64,000 nt of DNA from Stutzerimonas stutzeri KOS6 (GCF_000307775.2 NZ_KK020676.1:734458-798457), one strand, 5' to 3'; shown: positions 26,321 through 38,915, counted from the stretch's first letter. Notes: generated from the letters alone by a model not told the origin. A program made the numbers and translations.

Positions 26321-29300
26321 TCACCGTCCCTCCTCGAACAGTCGATCCAACGCATCGAGCAGCGCATCGTCCGGACGGGCGAAATAAACGCCGGCCCCGG
26401 GCATGCCACGCAGGAACAGGTAGAACGCGCCGCCCAACTGCTCGTCGCGGAAATCCGCCAGCCGCTGGCGCAGGAAGCGGCGCAACGCCACCAGGTAGAT
26501 CAGGTACTGCAGGTAGTAGTGTTCGGCAGCCAGCGCCTGCAGCAGCCGTTCGCCACCGTAATAGCCGGCATCCGGGCCGAGCCAGTTGGACTTGTAGTCG
26601 GCGATGTACCAGCGGCCATCGTGTTCGAAGGTCAGGTCGATGAAGCCCTTGAGAAAGCCGCGCAGCGTATCGAACTCGAGCCGCGCCGCCGCCTCGCGCA
26701 ACGGCACGGCCAGGCCGCTGGCCGGATCGCTCAGCAGGGTGCGCAGGCGCGCCACGTCGAGCTGGCGTACCGGGAAGGTGAAGCCCAGCTCCGGCAGGCG
26801 CCGTGCGGCTTTCAGCTTGGCCAGGCTCAGGCCGGCGCCATCCAGATCGGTCGCCAGTACCTGTTGCAGCTGCGCCGTGGCGATCTCCGTCCACTCCAGC
26901 GGCAGCCCGTGCGCTTGCAAGGCCGGCTCGACCAGTTCGTCCAGCGCGGCCTTGCCGCGCGCCCAGTCTTCGAGGATCGCGTGCAGGCAGGTACCGGCCC
27001 GCGCACCACGCGGGAAAGCAAAGAAACCACTACCCGGCTCGCCGGCATCCGGCATGGCCAGGGCGTCGCGGTCCGGCGCCTCCATGTGCATGCCGGCCGC
27101 AAGCCCGGAGAAGCTGCCGATGCGCCAGGCACTGTGCAGGCTGCGCTCGAGTTGCGCGAGCTGCTGCGGCGCGCTGGCGCGGGCGCTGCCACCAGTGCTC
27201 GCCTCGCGGGTTTCCAGTGGCAGGCAGGCCGTGGTCCCGCCACTGGCGGTTGCCAGCCGCTCGACGGCTGCGCGCAGGCCCGCGCCATCCAGTTCGGCCA
27301 GATGACGCCCGAGCTCGCCCAATGCGTCCTCTCCGGGCAGTTCGCGACCGTGCAGCAGCCAGGCCAGGGCGCTGCTGTGCAGCCCTTCATCCGCCAGGCT
27401 GCCGTCCTTCTTCGGCTTGCACAGGCTGACCGGCCCCCAGTGCAGCCAGAGCCGGTCGCGGGCGCGGGTCAGCGCGACATAGGCCAGGCGCAGCTGCTCG
27501 GCGAAGATTTCCCGCCGCGAGCACTCCAGGTTGTCGTCGAGATCGGCACTGCCCAGATCCAGCAGCGGCTGGCCGTTGGCGTCATGACAGCGAGCGCTGT
27601 CGCGATTCTTGCCCAAGAGCTTGCCGTCCCAGAGGAACGGGCAGTACACCAGCGGGTATTCCAGGCCCTTGCTGGTATGGATGGTGACGATCTGCACCCG
27701 CTCGGCATCGCTTTCCAGCCGCAGCAACGCCTCCTCGCCGGCGCCTTCGCTGCCACGCTGGGCATTGAACCAGGCCAGCAGCGGTTCCAACCCCGGACGC
27801 AGCAGGCTTTCGGCCTGCAGCAGTTCGCCCAGGTGCAGCAGATTGGTCAGCCGGCGCTCGCCGTCGATCCGCGCCAGCAGCCGTTCGGCCACCGCCTGCT
27901 CGTCGAGCCACGCTCGAAACACACGCATGAAGCCCTGTTGCTGCCAGAGCTGATGGTAGCGCTCGGCGGCTTCACGTTCGGCGTCCCACTGCTGCTGGTT
28001 GTCCTGGCAACGCGCCAGCTCGGCGGCGCTGCGACCCAGCAGGCGCGTGGCCAGGGCGTAGCGCAACAGCCCCTCGCGCCCCGGCTCGGCATAGGCGGCA
28101 AGCACCGCCGCCAGTTCTCCGGCTTCCTCGCTGCGCCAGACGCTGTCGCGCCCGCGGCGCACGCTGGGCACGCCACGGGCGGCCAGTTGCTCGGCGACCA
28201 TCGCTGCCTGGCGGTGGTTGGCCACCAGCACGGCGATATCGCCGCCCTTGAGCGGGATGAAGGTGCCGTCCTGCTCGAAGCCGGCGCGCCCTTCGGCGGC
28301 GGCCGCCAGCTGCAGCGCGATACGCCGGGCGCTATCGCTGGCCGCCAGCTCGGCAGCCTCGGCCTTGCCCAGCGGATCGTCGCCGAGCCAGACCAGCGAC
28401 AGCGGCGCCGGCTCGTCCGCCTCGGCGAGTTGCAGCCGCGCACGCGGGCGGTCGGCGGCCTCGACCCGCGGGTAGTCCAGACCGGCTTCGGAGAAGGGCC
28501 GCGGGCGGTCGAACAGGCGGTTGAGCGCGTCGATCAGGCCTGGCGTCGAACGGTGGTTGACCGGCAGGTTGTAGGGCGGACGATCAACCTGCTGCTTGGC
28601 CTTCATGTAGGTCGCCAGATCGGCGCCGCGGAAGGCATAGATCGCCTGCTTGGGATCGCCGACGAAGCACAGCGAAGCCCCGCTGCCGCTGGCGTAGATT
28701 CGCTCGAAGATGGCGTACTGGATCGGGTCGGTGTCCTGGAACTCGTCGATCAGCGCCAGCGGATAGGTAGCGCGCAGCGAGGCGGCCAAGCCCTCGCCCA
28801 CCGGCCCGCGCAAGGCCTGATCGAGGCGGTTGAGCAGATCGTCGAAGGCCAGCAACCGCTGTGCCGCCTTACGCTCGGGCAGCTCGCGGTTGAGCCGCTC
28901 CAGCAATGCCACCTGCAGCGCGATCAGGCGCTGCCGGCCGGCTGGTAGTGCCATGGCGAGGGCGTCGGCCAGCTCATCGAGCGCATGCGCCAGCTCGCAG
29001 GATGGCGCATCGAAACCTTTCTTGCAGGCCTTGCCCAAGGCCCGCGCACCGAACTTGAGCAGGCCATCTGGAGCGTCGTAGATCGCCGCAGGATCGGCGA
29101 AATAGGCTTCCAGCTCGCTTTGCCAGAGGGCAAATTTCACCGCCTTGTGGGTGCTCTGGCTAAGCCCGCGATGAACACCGAGCTCCTCGACCCAGGCACT
29201 GCCGGACTGCCGCCAGAGCGCGGCGGCGCGCTGCCAGGCGGGCTCGACGGCGGACAGATCGACCGGTGCCGACAGCCCGCTCGGCTCGACCCGCAGATAG

Positions 29301-29869
29301 GGCTTGCCCAGATGGCTGCGCAGGCGCTGGCGCAGCCACACCGGCGTAATCTTCTGCTTGGCGAGGAAACGCGCCCAGGCCGGGTCGGCGACGGCCAGTT
29401 CACTGCGCCAGGCATCGGCCAGCAGTGCATCGATGATCTCCCGGTCATCGGCGGTCAGTTCGCTGTCGAAATCGCCGCCGGCCTCGAACGCGGCGTCCTG
29501 CAGGGCGCGCTGGCAGAAGCCGTGGATGGTGAACACCGCGGCCTCGTCGAAGCCGTGCACGGCCAGCAGCAGGCGCCGCCGCGAGGCGTCGTCCGGGTAG
29601 CGCGCATGCAGCCGATTGAGGAAATCGTCCGCGCTGGGAGTGCCTTCGTACACCGCCAGCAGTTCGGCCAGGCGCGCGCGGATACGCTCGCGCAGCTCGG
29701 CGGTGGCCGCGGTGGTGTAGGTGACCACCAGGATCTGCCCCACCGACAGTTGCCGCTCCAGCAGCAGGCGGGCGTACAGCGCAGTCAGCGTCCAGGTCTT
29801 GCCGGTGCCGGCGCTGGCCTCGATCAGCGAGCGGCCGTCGAAGGCCGAATCGAGCAGGTCCAGGCTCAT
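26321..29869 (-). CDS. recB: Exodeoxyribonuclease V beta subunit
   Basis: 1182 residues. UvrD-type 3'-5' helicase plus nuclease. Walker A IEASAGTGKTWT (16-27), motif LVVTYTTAATAELRERIRARL, motif II ALIDEFQDTDPIQYAIFERIY, GDPKQAIYAFRGAD, and VQIVTIHTSKGLEYPLVYCPF. The C-terminal nuclease domain keeps GFLKGFIDLTFEHDGRWYIADYKSNWLG with the catalytic Asp, Asp, Lys set. Its ATG overlaps the recC stop by 4 bases (ATGA), so the subunits are translationally coupled. Confidence 0.97.
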   Translation of the reverse strand: MSLDLLDSAFDGRSLIEASAGTGKTWTLTALYARLLLERQLSVGQILVVTYTTAATAELRERIRARLAELLAVYEGTPSADDFLNRLHARYPDDASRRRLLLAVHGFDEAAVFTIHGFCQRALQDAAFEAGGDFDSELTADDREIIDALLADAWRSELAVADPAWARFLAKQKITPVWLRQRLRSHLGKPYLRVEPSGLSAPVDLSAVEPAWQRAAALWRQSGSAWVEELGVHRGLSQSTHKAVKFALWQSELEAYFADPAAIYDAPDGLLKFGARALGKACKKGFDAPSCELAHALDELADALAMALPAGRQRLIALQVALLERLNRELPERKAAQRLLAFDDLLNRLDQALRGPVGEGLAASLRATYPLALIDEFQDTDPIQYAIFERIYASGSGASLCFVGDPKQAIYAFRGADLATYMKAKQQVDRPPYNLPVNHRSTPGLIDALNRLFDRPRPFSEAGLDYPRVEAADRPRARLQLAEADEPAPLSLVWLGDDPLGKAEAAELAASDSARRIALQLAAAAEGRAGFEQDGTFIPLKGGDIAVLVANHRQAAMVAEQLAARGVPSVRRGRDSVWRSEEAGELAAVLAAYAEPGREGLLRYALATRLLGRSAAELARCQDNQQQWDAEREAAERYHQLWQQQGFMRVFRAWLDEQAVAERLLARIDGERRLTNLLHLGELLQAESLLRPGLEPLLAWFNAQRGSEGAGEEALLRLESDAERVQIVTIHTSKGLEYPLVYCPFLWDGKLLGKNRDSARCHDANGQPLLDLGSADLDDNLECSRREIFAEQLRLAYVALTRARDRLWLHWGPVSLCKPKKDGSLADEGLHSSALAWLLHGRELPGEDALGELGRHLAELDGAGLRAAVERLATASGGTTACLPLETREASTGGSARASAPQQLAQLERSLHSAWRIGSFSGLAAGMHMEAPDRDALAMPDAGEPGSGFFAFPRGARAGTCLHAILEDWARGKAALDELVEPALQAHGLPLEWTEIATAQLQQVLATDLDGAGLSLAKLKAARRLPELGFTFPVRQLDVARLRTLLSDPASGLAVPLREAAARLEFDTLRGFLKGFIDLTFEHDGRWYIADYKSNWLGPDAGYYGGERLLQALAAEHYYLQYLIYLVALRRFLRQRLADFRDEQLGGAFYLFLRGMPGAGVYFARPDDALLDALDRLFEEGR

Positions 29870-32800
29870 GCGTCTTGCTCCTCGTCCGGGGCCAGGGCAT
29901 CCAGGGCCGGGCCGATCAGCTGTTCGGCGAGCGCCTCGAAACGCTCATCCAGTGGGTCGCGGTCGCGGAAGGCCAGGGCATTCCAGGGGTCTTCGCACTC
30001 CGCGGCGATGGGGCTGAATTCCGCGCCCAGCCAGGCCTCGCGGGCACGCTTGCGCGCGCTGGCGAGCGGCTCGCTGCCGCGGCTGGGGTTGCGGTAACCC
30101 CTGGCGAAGGCATGGCTGCTGCGCGGCAACAGCGGCAGCGGCTCGCGGATGGCACTGCGATAGGCAGCAAGCCAGGGTTCCAGCAGTTGCGCCGCGTTCG
30201 CCAGCGGTCCCAACTGCCAGTCACCGGCAGGCGAGAGCATCAGGCTGTTGCGCTCGATGCCCGCCGTGGCCGACAGGTTCAGCAGCAGGTGGCGCAGCCA
30301 GAACGGCGCCAGGTCCCATTCGCCGAGACGGCCAAGCTTCCAGCCGAACAGCCCGCTCGGTGTGACGCCATCCAGCCAGCCGTGAATGCGTACCCCCGCC
30401 AGGCTGATGTCGATCGGCAGCGGCTCCGGGACCGCCTCGGGGCGCAGCTCGAACAGCCGCGGGGCGAAGGCGCGCACCGGTCCGCGCAGCTTGCCCCACA
30501 GCGCCTGGCCCAGCTCGCCGGGCGGCAGCCAACCGGCCGCGCAGGCCATGCGCCGCTCGTCCTCATCGCTCCAGCCATGCTCCAGCGCCTGCAGCGACAA
30601 ACGCCGCAGGCCGTTCCAGGCCGGCATTTCCAGTTCGAACGGCTCGTCGCTGGCCAGCGCCTGCTCGGCTTCGGCCAGGCGCAGACCCAGACGCTGCTCG
30701 AGGAGGAAGCGCGGCGGATGGCGGAAGCATTGCAACAGCTGCGATGGTTCGAGGGTCAGCCAGGCCTCGTCGGGCTCGGCCAGCAGGCTGGCGAACGGCG
30801 CCGGTGCCTGTTCCGGCGCGGCGGCCAGACGCCGCGCCGCGCGGAACCAGGGCGCGGAAAAGCCCGCGCAGGGCGGCCCGGCGAAGTTGCCGGCGGCGAA
30901 GGGCTGCAATGGATGGGCGACGACGATCAGCTGGCTGGCCTTGCCGCCCTCGGTCGACGGCACGGCCGTCAGGTCCACGGCTTCCAGCACTTCGCTGAGC
31001 AGCACCGAGGGCGGCAGTTCGGCGTTGTCGCGCGGGTCGCGGCCGACGTAGGACAGGTACAGCGCCTCGCGCGCCGAGAGCAGCGTCTCCAGCAGCAGGT
31101 AGCGGTCGTCCAGTCGCCGTGCGCGGTCGCCGCGACGCGGATGACGGGCGATCAGATCGAAGCCGGCCGGCGGGTTGCGCCGCGGGAAGGCGCCATCGTC
31201 GAGGCCGAGCAGGCAGACCAGGCGAAACGGCAGGCTGCGCATCGGCACCATGGTGCAGAAGGTCACCGCGCCGGTGAGAAAACCCGAGGCGCCGCCGCCC
31301 TGCTGCAACGAGGCACTGAACTGCTGGTGCACCAGTTCCAGCTCGATGGGGCGCGCGAGGTCAGCCGCCTGCGCCTGCTCGCGCAGCGATGCGCAGGCCT
31401 GGGACAACAGCAGCAGGGTGTCGCCGGCTTCGCGCTCGTCGAACAGGCTGTCGATCAGGCCCTGCAGGTCATCGGCCCATTGCGCCAGCGGCCGCGGCCG
31501 GGCGAGCTGGTCGGCGAGCGAACCCAACTGCTCGACGAAGGCCACCAGCCGTCCGAGCAACTGCGCACGGGCGCCTTCCAGGGCATCCAGCGGCCAGTGT
31601 TCGCCGAGCAGCGGTGCCGCCGCTCCAGCCAGCTGTGGCGGTGCGGCAAAGCCCAGCAGCAGGCGATCCAGCCCCTGGCGCCAGGTGAAGGCGGACTCGT
31701 CGGGCAGGCCGAGGGCGGCGCGCTGAGTGCCGTCACGGCCCCAGCGCACCCCGGCATCGCGCAGCCAGTCGCGCAGCAACGGCAGGTCCTCGGCTTCGAT
31801 ACCGGCACGCCGGGCGATGGCCGGCTGCTCCAGCCAGGCGAGGACTTCCTCGGCGGCGAAGCGGCTCTGCGCCAGCAACAGCAATTGCAGGAAGGCCTCG
31901 ATCAGCGGCACTTCGGCGCGCAGACTGCGGTCGGCCAGGCTGTAGGGAATCCGCGGGACCCCTTCACGAACGGCGAACACCGCCTCGATGAAGGGTGCAT
32001 AGCGCTCGATGTCGGGCGTGAGCACCACCACCTGATCGGGGCTCAGCGCCGGGTCGGCGGCAAAGCGCGCCAGCAGTTGGTCGTGAAGGATCTCCACCTC
32101 GCGCAGCGGCGAATGGGCGATGTGCACTTCCAGCGAGCGGTCATCCTCGGCCAATGCCATGCGCTCGTCCGGCAGTCGCGTGCGCAGACGCAGGATGTCA
32201 TGCTGCAGGGCATGCAGCAGGCTGTCGTCGCGCAGGTCCTGGTCCTCGGAATACAAGCCGATCTCCTGGCCGCCGAGGCCGAACAGCGCATCGAAGAAAT
32301 CGCGGCCCTGCTTGCCGAGGCTGGCCAGCAGCGGATGGCCGACGTCGAGATACCACTCATCCGGCCCGGACGCCTCAGGCGCTGCGTTCGCGGTGGCGAC
32401 GCTGGCGGACTGTCGCGCCAGTTCGCGAATATCGCGAATCTCGCCCCATGCCTCGCGGCTCGGGTTGAGCGCGCAGACCACCACGTCGATGTGCCGCGCC
32501 AGACCGTCGAGCACCCGCAGGTGATGCGGCGGCAGGCTGCTGATGCCGAACACCAGCAGCCGCTCGGGCAGCCCGCTGAGCGGCTCGTCGCGATACAGCC
32601 GCTGCAGCAGGTCGCCGAGCAGCCGGGCGCGGTGCGGGTGGCCGTCCTTGGTCAGTTCACCCCAGAGCAGCATCTGCCAGGGCTCGTCCGGACCGAGGTC
32701 GAGCGCCTCGCCGCGCTCCCAGGCCGCCAGCCAGTCGTCGCGGTAAAGCAGGTATTGGTCGAAGGTATCGGCGATCTTCGCCGCCAGGGACAGGCGCCGG

Positions 32801-33159
32801 CGCTCATCGCCGCCGTCCAGGTACTGCGCCAGGCGCGGCGCCAGTTCGAGGTTGCTCGGTTCGCACAGCCAGCCGTACAGCCGCCAGGTCAGGGTATCGG
32901 GGGAGAACGCCGACTGCTCCGGCAGGCTGCCGAGCACCGTGCGACTCAGGTCCCAGACGAACCTGGCCGGCAGCTGGATCTCCAGCTGCATGGCGATACC
33001 CTGCTTGCGCGCCAGCTCCAGCGTCAGCCAACGACCCATGCCCTGGCTCGGCACCACCACCAGCGCCGGCGCGAAGGGATCGGCAAGCGGCTGGGCAAGC
33101 AGCGTGGTGGCCAGTTCGCCGAGGGTTTCGAGGTCTGGGGCGTGATAGAGGCTGAGCAT
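29866..33159 (-). CDS. recC: Exodeoxyribonuclease V gamma subunit
   Basis: 1097 residues, the usual size. RecC recognises Chi and holds the complex together. Family blocks: SLYHAPDLETLGELATTLLAQPLADPFAPALVVVPSQGMGRWLTLELARKQGIA at the N terminus, and ITFCTMVPMRSLPFRLVCLLGLDDGAFPRR in the middle (here VTFCTMVPMRS). First gene of the recC-recB-recD operon, with no gene in the 235 bases upstream (33160-33394), which should hold promoters for both recC and the divergent Cache gene. Confidence 0.97.
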   Translation of the reverse strand: MLSLYHAPDLETLGELATTLLAQPLADPFAPALVVVPSQGMGRWLTLELARKQGIAMQLEIQLPARFVWDLSRTVLGSLPEQSAFSPDTLTWRLYGWLCEPSNLELAPRLAQYLDGGDERRRLSLAAKIADTFDQYLLYRDDWLAAWERGEALDLGPDEPWQMLLWGELTKDGHPHRARLLGDLLQRLYRDEPLSGLPERLLVFGISSLPPHHLRVLDGLARHIDVVVCALNPSREAWGEIRDIRELARQSASVATANAAPEASGPDEWYLDVGHPLLASLGKQGRDFFDALFGLGGQEIGLYSEDQDLRDDSLLHALQHDILRLRTRLPDERMALAEDDRSLEVHIAHSPLREVEILHDQLLARFAADPALSPDQVVVLTPDIERYAPFIEAVFAVREGVPRIPYSLADRSLRAEVPLIEAFLQLLLLAQSRFAAEEVLAWLEQPAIARRAGIEAEDLPLLRDWLRDAGVRWGRDGTQRAALGLPDESAFTWRQGLDRLLLGFAAPPQLAGAAAPLLGEHWPLDALEGARAQLLGRLVAFVEQLGSLADQLARPRPLAQWADDLQGLIDSLFDEREAGDTLLLLSQACASLREQAQAADLARPIELELVHQQFSASLQQGGGASGFLTGAVTFCTMVPMRSLPFRLVCLLGLDDGAFPRRNPPAGFDLIARHPRRGDRARRLDDRYLLLETLLSAREALYLSYVGRDPRDNAELPPSVLLSEVLEAVDLTAVPSTEGGKASQLIVVAHPLQPFAAGNFAGPPCAGFSAPWFRAARRLAAAPEQAPAPFASLLAEPDEAWLTLEPSQLLQCFRHPPRFLLEQRLGLRLAEAEQALASDEPFELEMPAWNGLRRLSLQALEHGWSDEDERRMACAAGWLPPGELGQALWGKLRGPVRAFAPRLFELRPEAVPEPLPIDISLAGVRIHGWLDGVTPSGLFGWKLGRLGEWDLAPFWLRHLLLNLSATAGIERNSLMLSPAGDWQLGPLANAAQLLEPWLAAYRSAIREPLPLLPRSSHAFARGYRNPSRGSEPLASARKRAREAWLGAEFSPIAAECEDPWNALAFRDRDPLDERFEALAEQLIGPALDALAPDEEQDA

Positions 33160-33394
33160 GGGCGCACCGCTTGAGCAGAAGTAGCTAGGTTACAGGCCGC
33201 CCGTTGCAGGAGCGAGCCACGCTGGCAGTCTGGACCCGGCGTGCGACAGGCTGTGTCGCGCTGGCGCGGCCATTTCTCCTCCTTTCGCCCTGCCCTTTTG
33301 CTCCTCTCGACCAATATCAATTCCATCGCTGCTGCCTAGCATGGGATCGAGGGGCGACCGCCCCGCCGCCCGCTATCAGGTCAAGGAGTCGTTC

Positions 33395-34291
33395 ATGAAC
33401 CGGAATCGCAAGAAGCTGCTCGTCGTATCCCTGTGCGCCACCCTGGGCGCCGCACCGCTGGCGCTGCACGCCGAGGAGCCGAGCCGCGAACGGACGCTCG
33501 GCTCGGTGGAGCGCAGCCATGCCAGCCAGGCCCGCACGCTGCTGGACCAGGCCGTGCTGACCTTCCAGGCCAAGGGGCCGGAGCAGGCATTGGCCGCCTT
33601 CAATGACCGCAACGGCGAGTTCGTTCGCGGCCAGTACTACATTTTCGTGCTCGGAGAGGACGGCAGCATGCAGGCCAGCAGCGGCCCGTCGGCCAGCCTG
33701 GTGGGGCTGAACGTAGGCGACCTGAAGGACGCCGCCGGCAAACCGTTCATGCGCGAGATCCTCGACAAGTCGGCCAGCCAGGCCAACGGCGAGGTCGAGT
33801 ACCGCTGGCTGAACCCGGCCGACAACAAGGTGGAAGACAAGGTCAGCCTGTTCCGCAAGGTCGGCGACCACGTGCTCTGCGTCGGCTACTACATCCCGCG
33901 CGCCACGGCCGAAAGCGCCCGGGCGCTGCTCGATCGCGCGGTACGGCAGGTCAAGGACAAGGGCGCGGCGGCGGCCTTCCGCAGCTTCAACGATCCACGT
34001 GGCGATTTCGTTTTCAACGACGAATACGTCTTCGCCATCGGCCTCGACGACGGGCGCTACCGCGCCAGCGGCAGTTCGCCGAACCTGGTGGGCGTCGACG
34101 TGCGCAACGTGACCGACGCCGCGGGCAATCCACTGTTCCAGGAGATGATCGAGCTGGCGCGCAAACAGGGCTCCGGCACCGTCGACTACGTCTGGCGCAA
34201 TCCGGCGACCAATGCCGTCGAGCAGAAGCATTCGCTGATCCAGCGGGTCGATGACGTGCTGCTGGGCGTGGGCTACTACACGCGCCCCTGA
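33395..34291 (+). CDS. Secreted double single-Cache domain protein
   Basis: 298 residues. Signal peptide (KKLLVVSLCATLGAAPLALHA, cleavage near residue 24-25), then two tandem sCache-type domains (about 35-165 and 170-298) that repeat the same pattern: ALLDQAV..FQAKGPEQALAAFND-RNGEFVRGQYYIFVLGEDG and ALLDRAVRQVKDKGAAAAFRSFNDPRGDFVFNDEYVFAIGLDDG, with both ending in VGYY. Cache domains bind small molecules such as amino or organic acids. There is no membrane or signalling domain, so this is a free periplasmic binder or accessory sensor. AAGGAG precedes the ATG at 33395. No obvious partner; the next gene is a phosphate transporter. Confidence 0.85.
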   Translation: MNRNRKKLLVVSLCATLGAAPLALHAEEPSRERTLGSVERSHASQARTLLDQAVLTFQAKGPEQALAAFNDRNGEFVRGQYYIFVLGEDGSMQASSGPSASLVGLNVGDLKDAAGKPFMREILDKSASQANGEVEYRWLNPADNKVEDKVSLFRKVGDHVLCVGYYIPRATAESARALLDRAVRQVKDKGAAAAFRSFNDPRGDFVFNDEYVFAIGLDDGRYRASGSSPNLVGVDVRNVTDAAGNPLFQEMIELARKQGSGTVDYVWRNPATNAVEQKHSLIQRVDDVLLGVGYYTRP

Positions 34292-34431
34292 GCGGCAGGC
34301 GGCAGGGCTTTGTGACGTTTTGGTGAACGTGGCCGGCGGGCCAGGGTCAATCGGATATCCCCGGTTCAGCTTTGCGTCCTTGTGACGCAGGCTTTCGTCG
34401 TTGCCGCTCGCCGGGGCAAGGAGCCCGAACG

Positions 34432-36117
34432 ATGCTGACCCTGCTTCACCTGTTGTCGTCCATCGCTCTGCTGGTCTGGGGTACGCATATCGTGCGTACC
34501 GGGATCATGCGGGTGTATGGCTCGCATCTGCGGCGGCTGCTGGGCCAGAGCATGGGCAATGCACCACTGGCCTTCGGTGCCGGGATTGGCGTCACTGCCT
34601 TGGTGCAGAGCAGTAACGCCACCGCACTGCTGGCCACCTCCTTCGTCGCCCAGGGCCTGATGGCCCTGCCCACCGCCCTGGCGATCATGCTCGGCGCGGA
34701 TGTCGGCACCGCGTTGATGGCCCGCGTGCTGACTCTCGATCTGTCCTGGCTGTCGCCATTGCTGACGCTGGGCGGCGTGTGCCTGTTCCTGTCGCGCAAG
34801 CAGACTCGCGTCGGACAGCTGGGCCGGGTGCTGATCGGCCTGGGACTGATCATTCTCGCCCTGCAGTTGATCGTCCATGCGGGCGAGCCGATCACCGAGG
34901 CGCGCGGCATGCAGGTGCTGTTCTCCTCGCTGGCCGGCGACACGCTGCTGGCCGTCCTGGTGGGCGCACTGTTCGCGGTGCTGTCGTACTCCAGCCTGGC
35001 CGCCGTGCTGCTGACCTCGACGCTGGCCGGTGCCGGCCTGATCAGCCTGCCGGTGGCGCTCGGCCTGGTAATCGGCGCCAACATCGGCAGCGGTCTGCTC
35101 GCCTGGCTGAATGCCGGCACGCAGCCCGCCTCGGCGCGGCGAGTGGCGCTGGGCAACCTGCTCTACAAGCTCGCCGGCCTGGTCGTGCTGCCCTTCTTCG
35201 GCCTGCTGGTGAGCTGGATGGACAGCCTGGGCTACAGTGCACAGACCCAGGTGATCGGCTTTCATCTGGCCTACAACTGCCTGCGCTGCCTGATCCTGCT
35301 ACCCACCGTGAGGCCCATGGCGCGGCTGTGCGAACGCCTGCTGCCGGAACGCGCGCTGGACAATGGCGTCGCACAGCCACGCCATCTCGACCCTGCTGCG
35401 CTGGACATGCCCAGCCTGGCGCTGGCCAACGCGGTTCGCGAAACCCTGCGCATCGGCGACATGGTGGAGCTGATGCTGGCACGGCTGCTGGAGGTGCTGC
35501 GCGAAGAACGACCCGAGTCCGGCGACGAGATCCACCGCCTGGACGATGACGTCGATGCCCTCTACAGCGGCGTCAAGCTCTACCTGGCGCGCATGCCGCG
35601 CGAGGACCTGGCCGAACAGGAAGGCCGCCGCTGGGCGGAGATCATCGAGCTGGCGATCAACCTCGAACAGGCCGGTGACATCATCGAACACATGGTCAGC
35701 AAGGTGCAGAACCTCAAGACATCCAAGCGCCGGTCGTTCTCCGACAGCGGCCTGGAAGAACTCGGCCAGTTGCATGCTCAGCTCAGCGCCAACCTGCGGC
35801 TGGGGCTGTCGGTATTCATTTCCGGCGATTCCCACAGTGCCCGACAGCTGCTGCAGCACAAGCGCCAGTTCCGCAAACTGGAGCGCGAGCTGGCCCATTC
35901 GCACGTGCATCGCCTGCATCGGCAGGTGGTCGAGAGCATCGAGACCAGCGCCGCGCATCTGGAGCTGATCGCCGACATGAAACGCCTCAATTCGCTGTTC
36001 TGCAGCGCCGCCTACCCGGCGCTGGAGGGCTCTCTGCCACAGCGCACGCGCGCATCCGCCGAGTCGACACGCAACCTGATCGCCGCGGACCATCCGCTGC
36101 CAGGCAGGCCGGCGTAG
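34432..36117 (+). CDS. Na/Pi cotransporter family protein with PhoU-like tail
   Basis: 561 residues. N-terminal ~310 residues hold two inverted Na_Pi_cotrans repeats; the first has the hallmark VQSSNATALLATSFV (59-73), while in the second the corresponding site reads SYSSLAAVLLTS, lacking the Gln. The C-terminal half is helical and PhoU-like (DEIHRLDDDVDALYSGVKLYLARM, WAEIIELAINLEQAGDIIEHMV). Relatives (YjbB/NptA) import or export phosphate with sodium; YjbB-type proteins export excess phosphate. AAGGAG 8 bases before the ATG at 34432. An 11-bp-phased GTGA pair at 34311-34325 is too weak to call a PHO box. Confidence 0.88.
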   Translation: MLTLLHLLSSIALLVWGTHIVRTGIMRVYGSHLRRLLGQSMGNAPLAFGAGIGVTALVQSSNATALLATSFVAQGLMALPTALAIMLGADVGTALMARVLTLDLSWLSPLLTLGGVCLFLSRKQTRVGQLGRVLIGLGLIILALQLIVHAGEPITEARGMQVLFSSLAGDTLLAVLVGALFAVLSYSSLAAVLLTSTLAGAGLISLPVALGLVIGANIGSGLLAWLNAGTQPASARRVALGNLLYKLAGLVVLPFFGLLVSWMDSLGYSAQTQVIGFHLAYNCLRCLILLPTVRPMARLCERLLPERALDNGVAQPRHLDPAALDMPSLALANAVRETLRIGDMVELMLARLLEVLREERPESGDEIHRLDDDVDALYSGVKLYLARMPREDLAEQEGRRWAEIIELAINLEQAGDIIEHMVSKVQNLKTSKRRSFSDSGLEELGQLHAQLSANLRLGLSVFISGDSHSARQLLQHKRQFRKLERELAHSHVHRLHRQVVESIETSAAHLELIADMKRLNSLFCSAAYPALEGSLPQRTRASAESTRNLIAADHPLPGRPA

Positions 36118-36182
36118 ATAGATTGCGCCATGGCGGCGCTCAAGGTCGCTCCGCCGCCCGCCCGATCCTGTTCGCTTCAAAT

Positions 36183-36220
36183 GAAAAAGCCCCGGCCGCG
36201 CTCGCGCGTGACCGGGGCTT
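36183..36220 (-). terminator. Intrinsic terminator of the TAXI-TRAP operon
   Basis: Read on the minus strand, aagccccgg / ccggggctt (9 bp) closes a GC-rich inner stem and is followed by five U. It lies 25 bases after the stop of the TRAP permease gene. Confidence 0.85.
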
Positions 36221-36244
36221 GCAGGCACCGATGCCTGACGCGGC

Positions 36245-38797
<2,553 letters not shown>

Positions 38798-38830
38798 GAA
38801 GTGAGGCCTGTTTTTCAGGTAACGGAACCG

Positions 38831-38865
38831 CGAAAACCCGTGGCCACAGGGCGCACGGGTTTTCG
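38831..38865 (-). terminator. Perfect 12-bp intercistronic hairpin between TAXI binding protein and permease
   Basis: cgaaaacccgtg / cacgggttttcg with an 11-base loop, 50 bases after the binding-protein stop. A UUUU run sits inside the descending arm rather than after it, so partial termination or 3'-end protection is likely, giving more binding protein than permease. Confidence 0.65.
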
Positions 38866-38915
38866 ACCAAGGCATCGACGATCAGGGCCGCATCGCGACG
38901 CAGCCCTGGCGAGCC

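Noticed and set aside
26519-28948. An 809-codon plus-strand open frame antisense to recB
   Set aside because: Shadow frame; RecB helicase and nuclease motifs are on the minus strand.
29875-33174. A 1099-codon plus-strand open frame antisense to recC
   Set aside because: Same reason; the minus strand encodes a textbook RecC.
34311-34328. PHO-box-like GTGAC/GTGAA pair upstream of the Na/Pi gene
   Set aside because: The 11-bp spacing is right but each half matches the consensus in only 4 of 7 positions and in reverse orientation. Too weak to list as a site.
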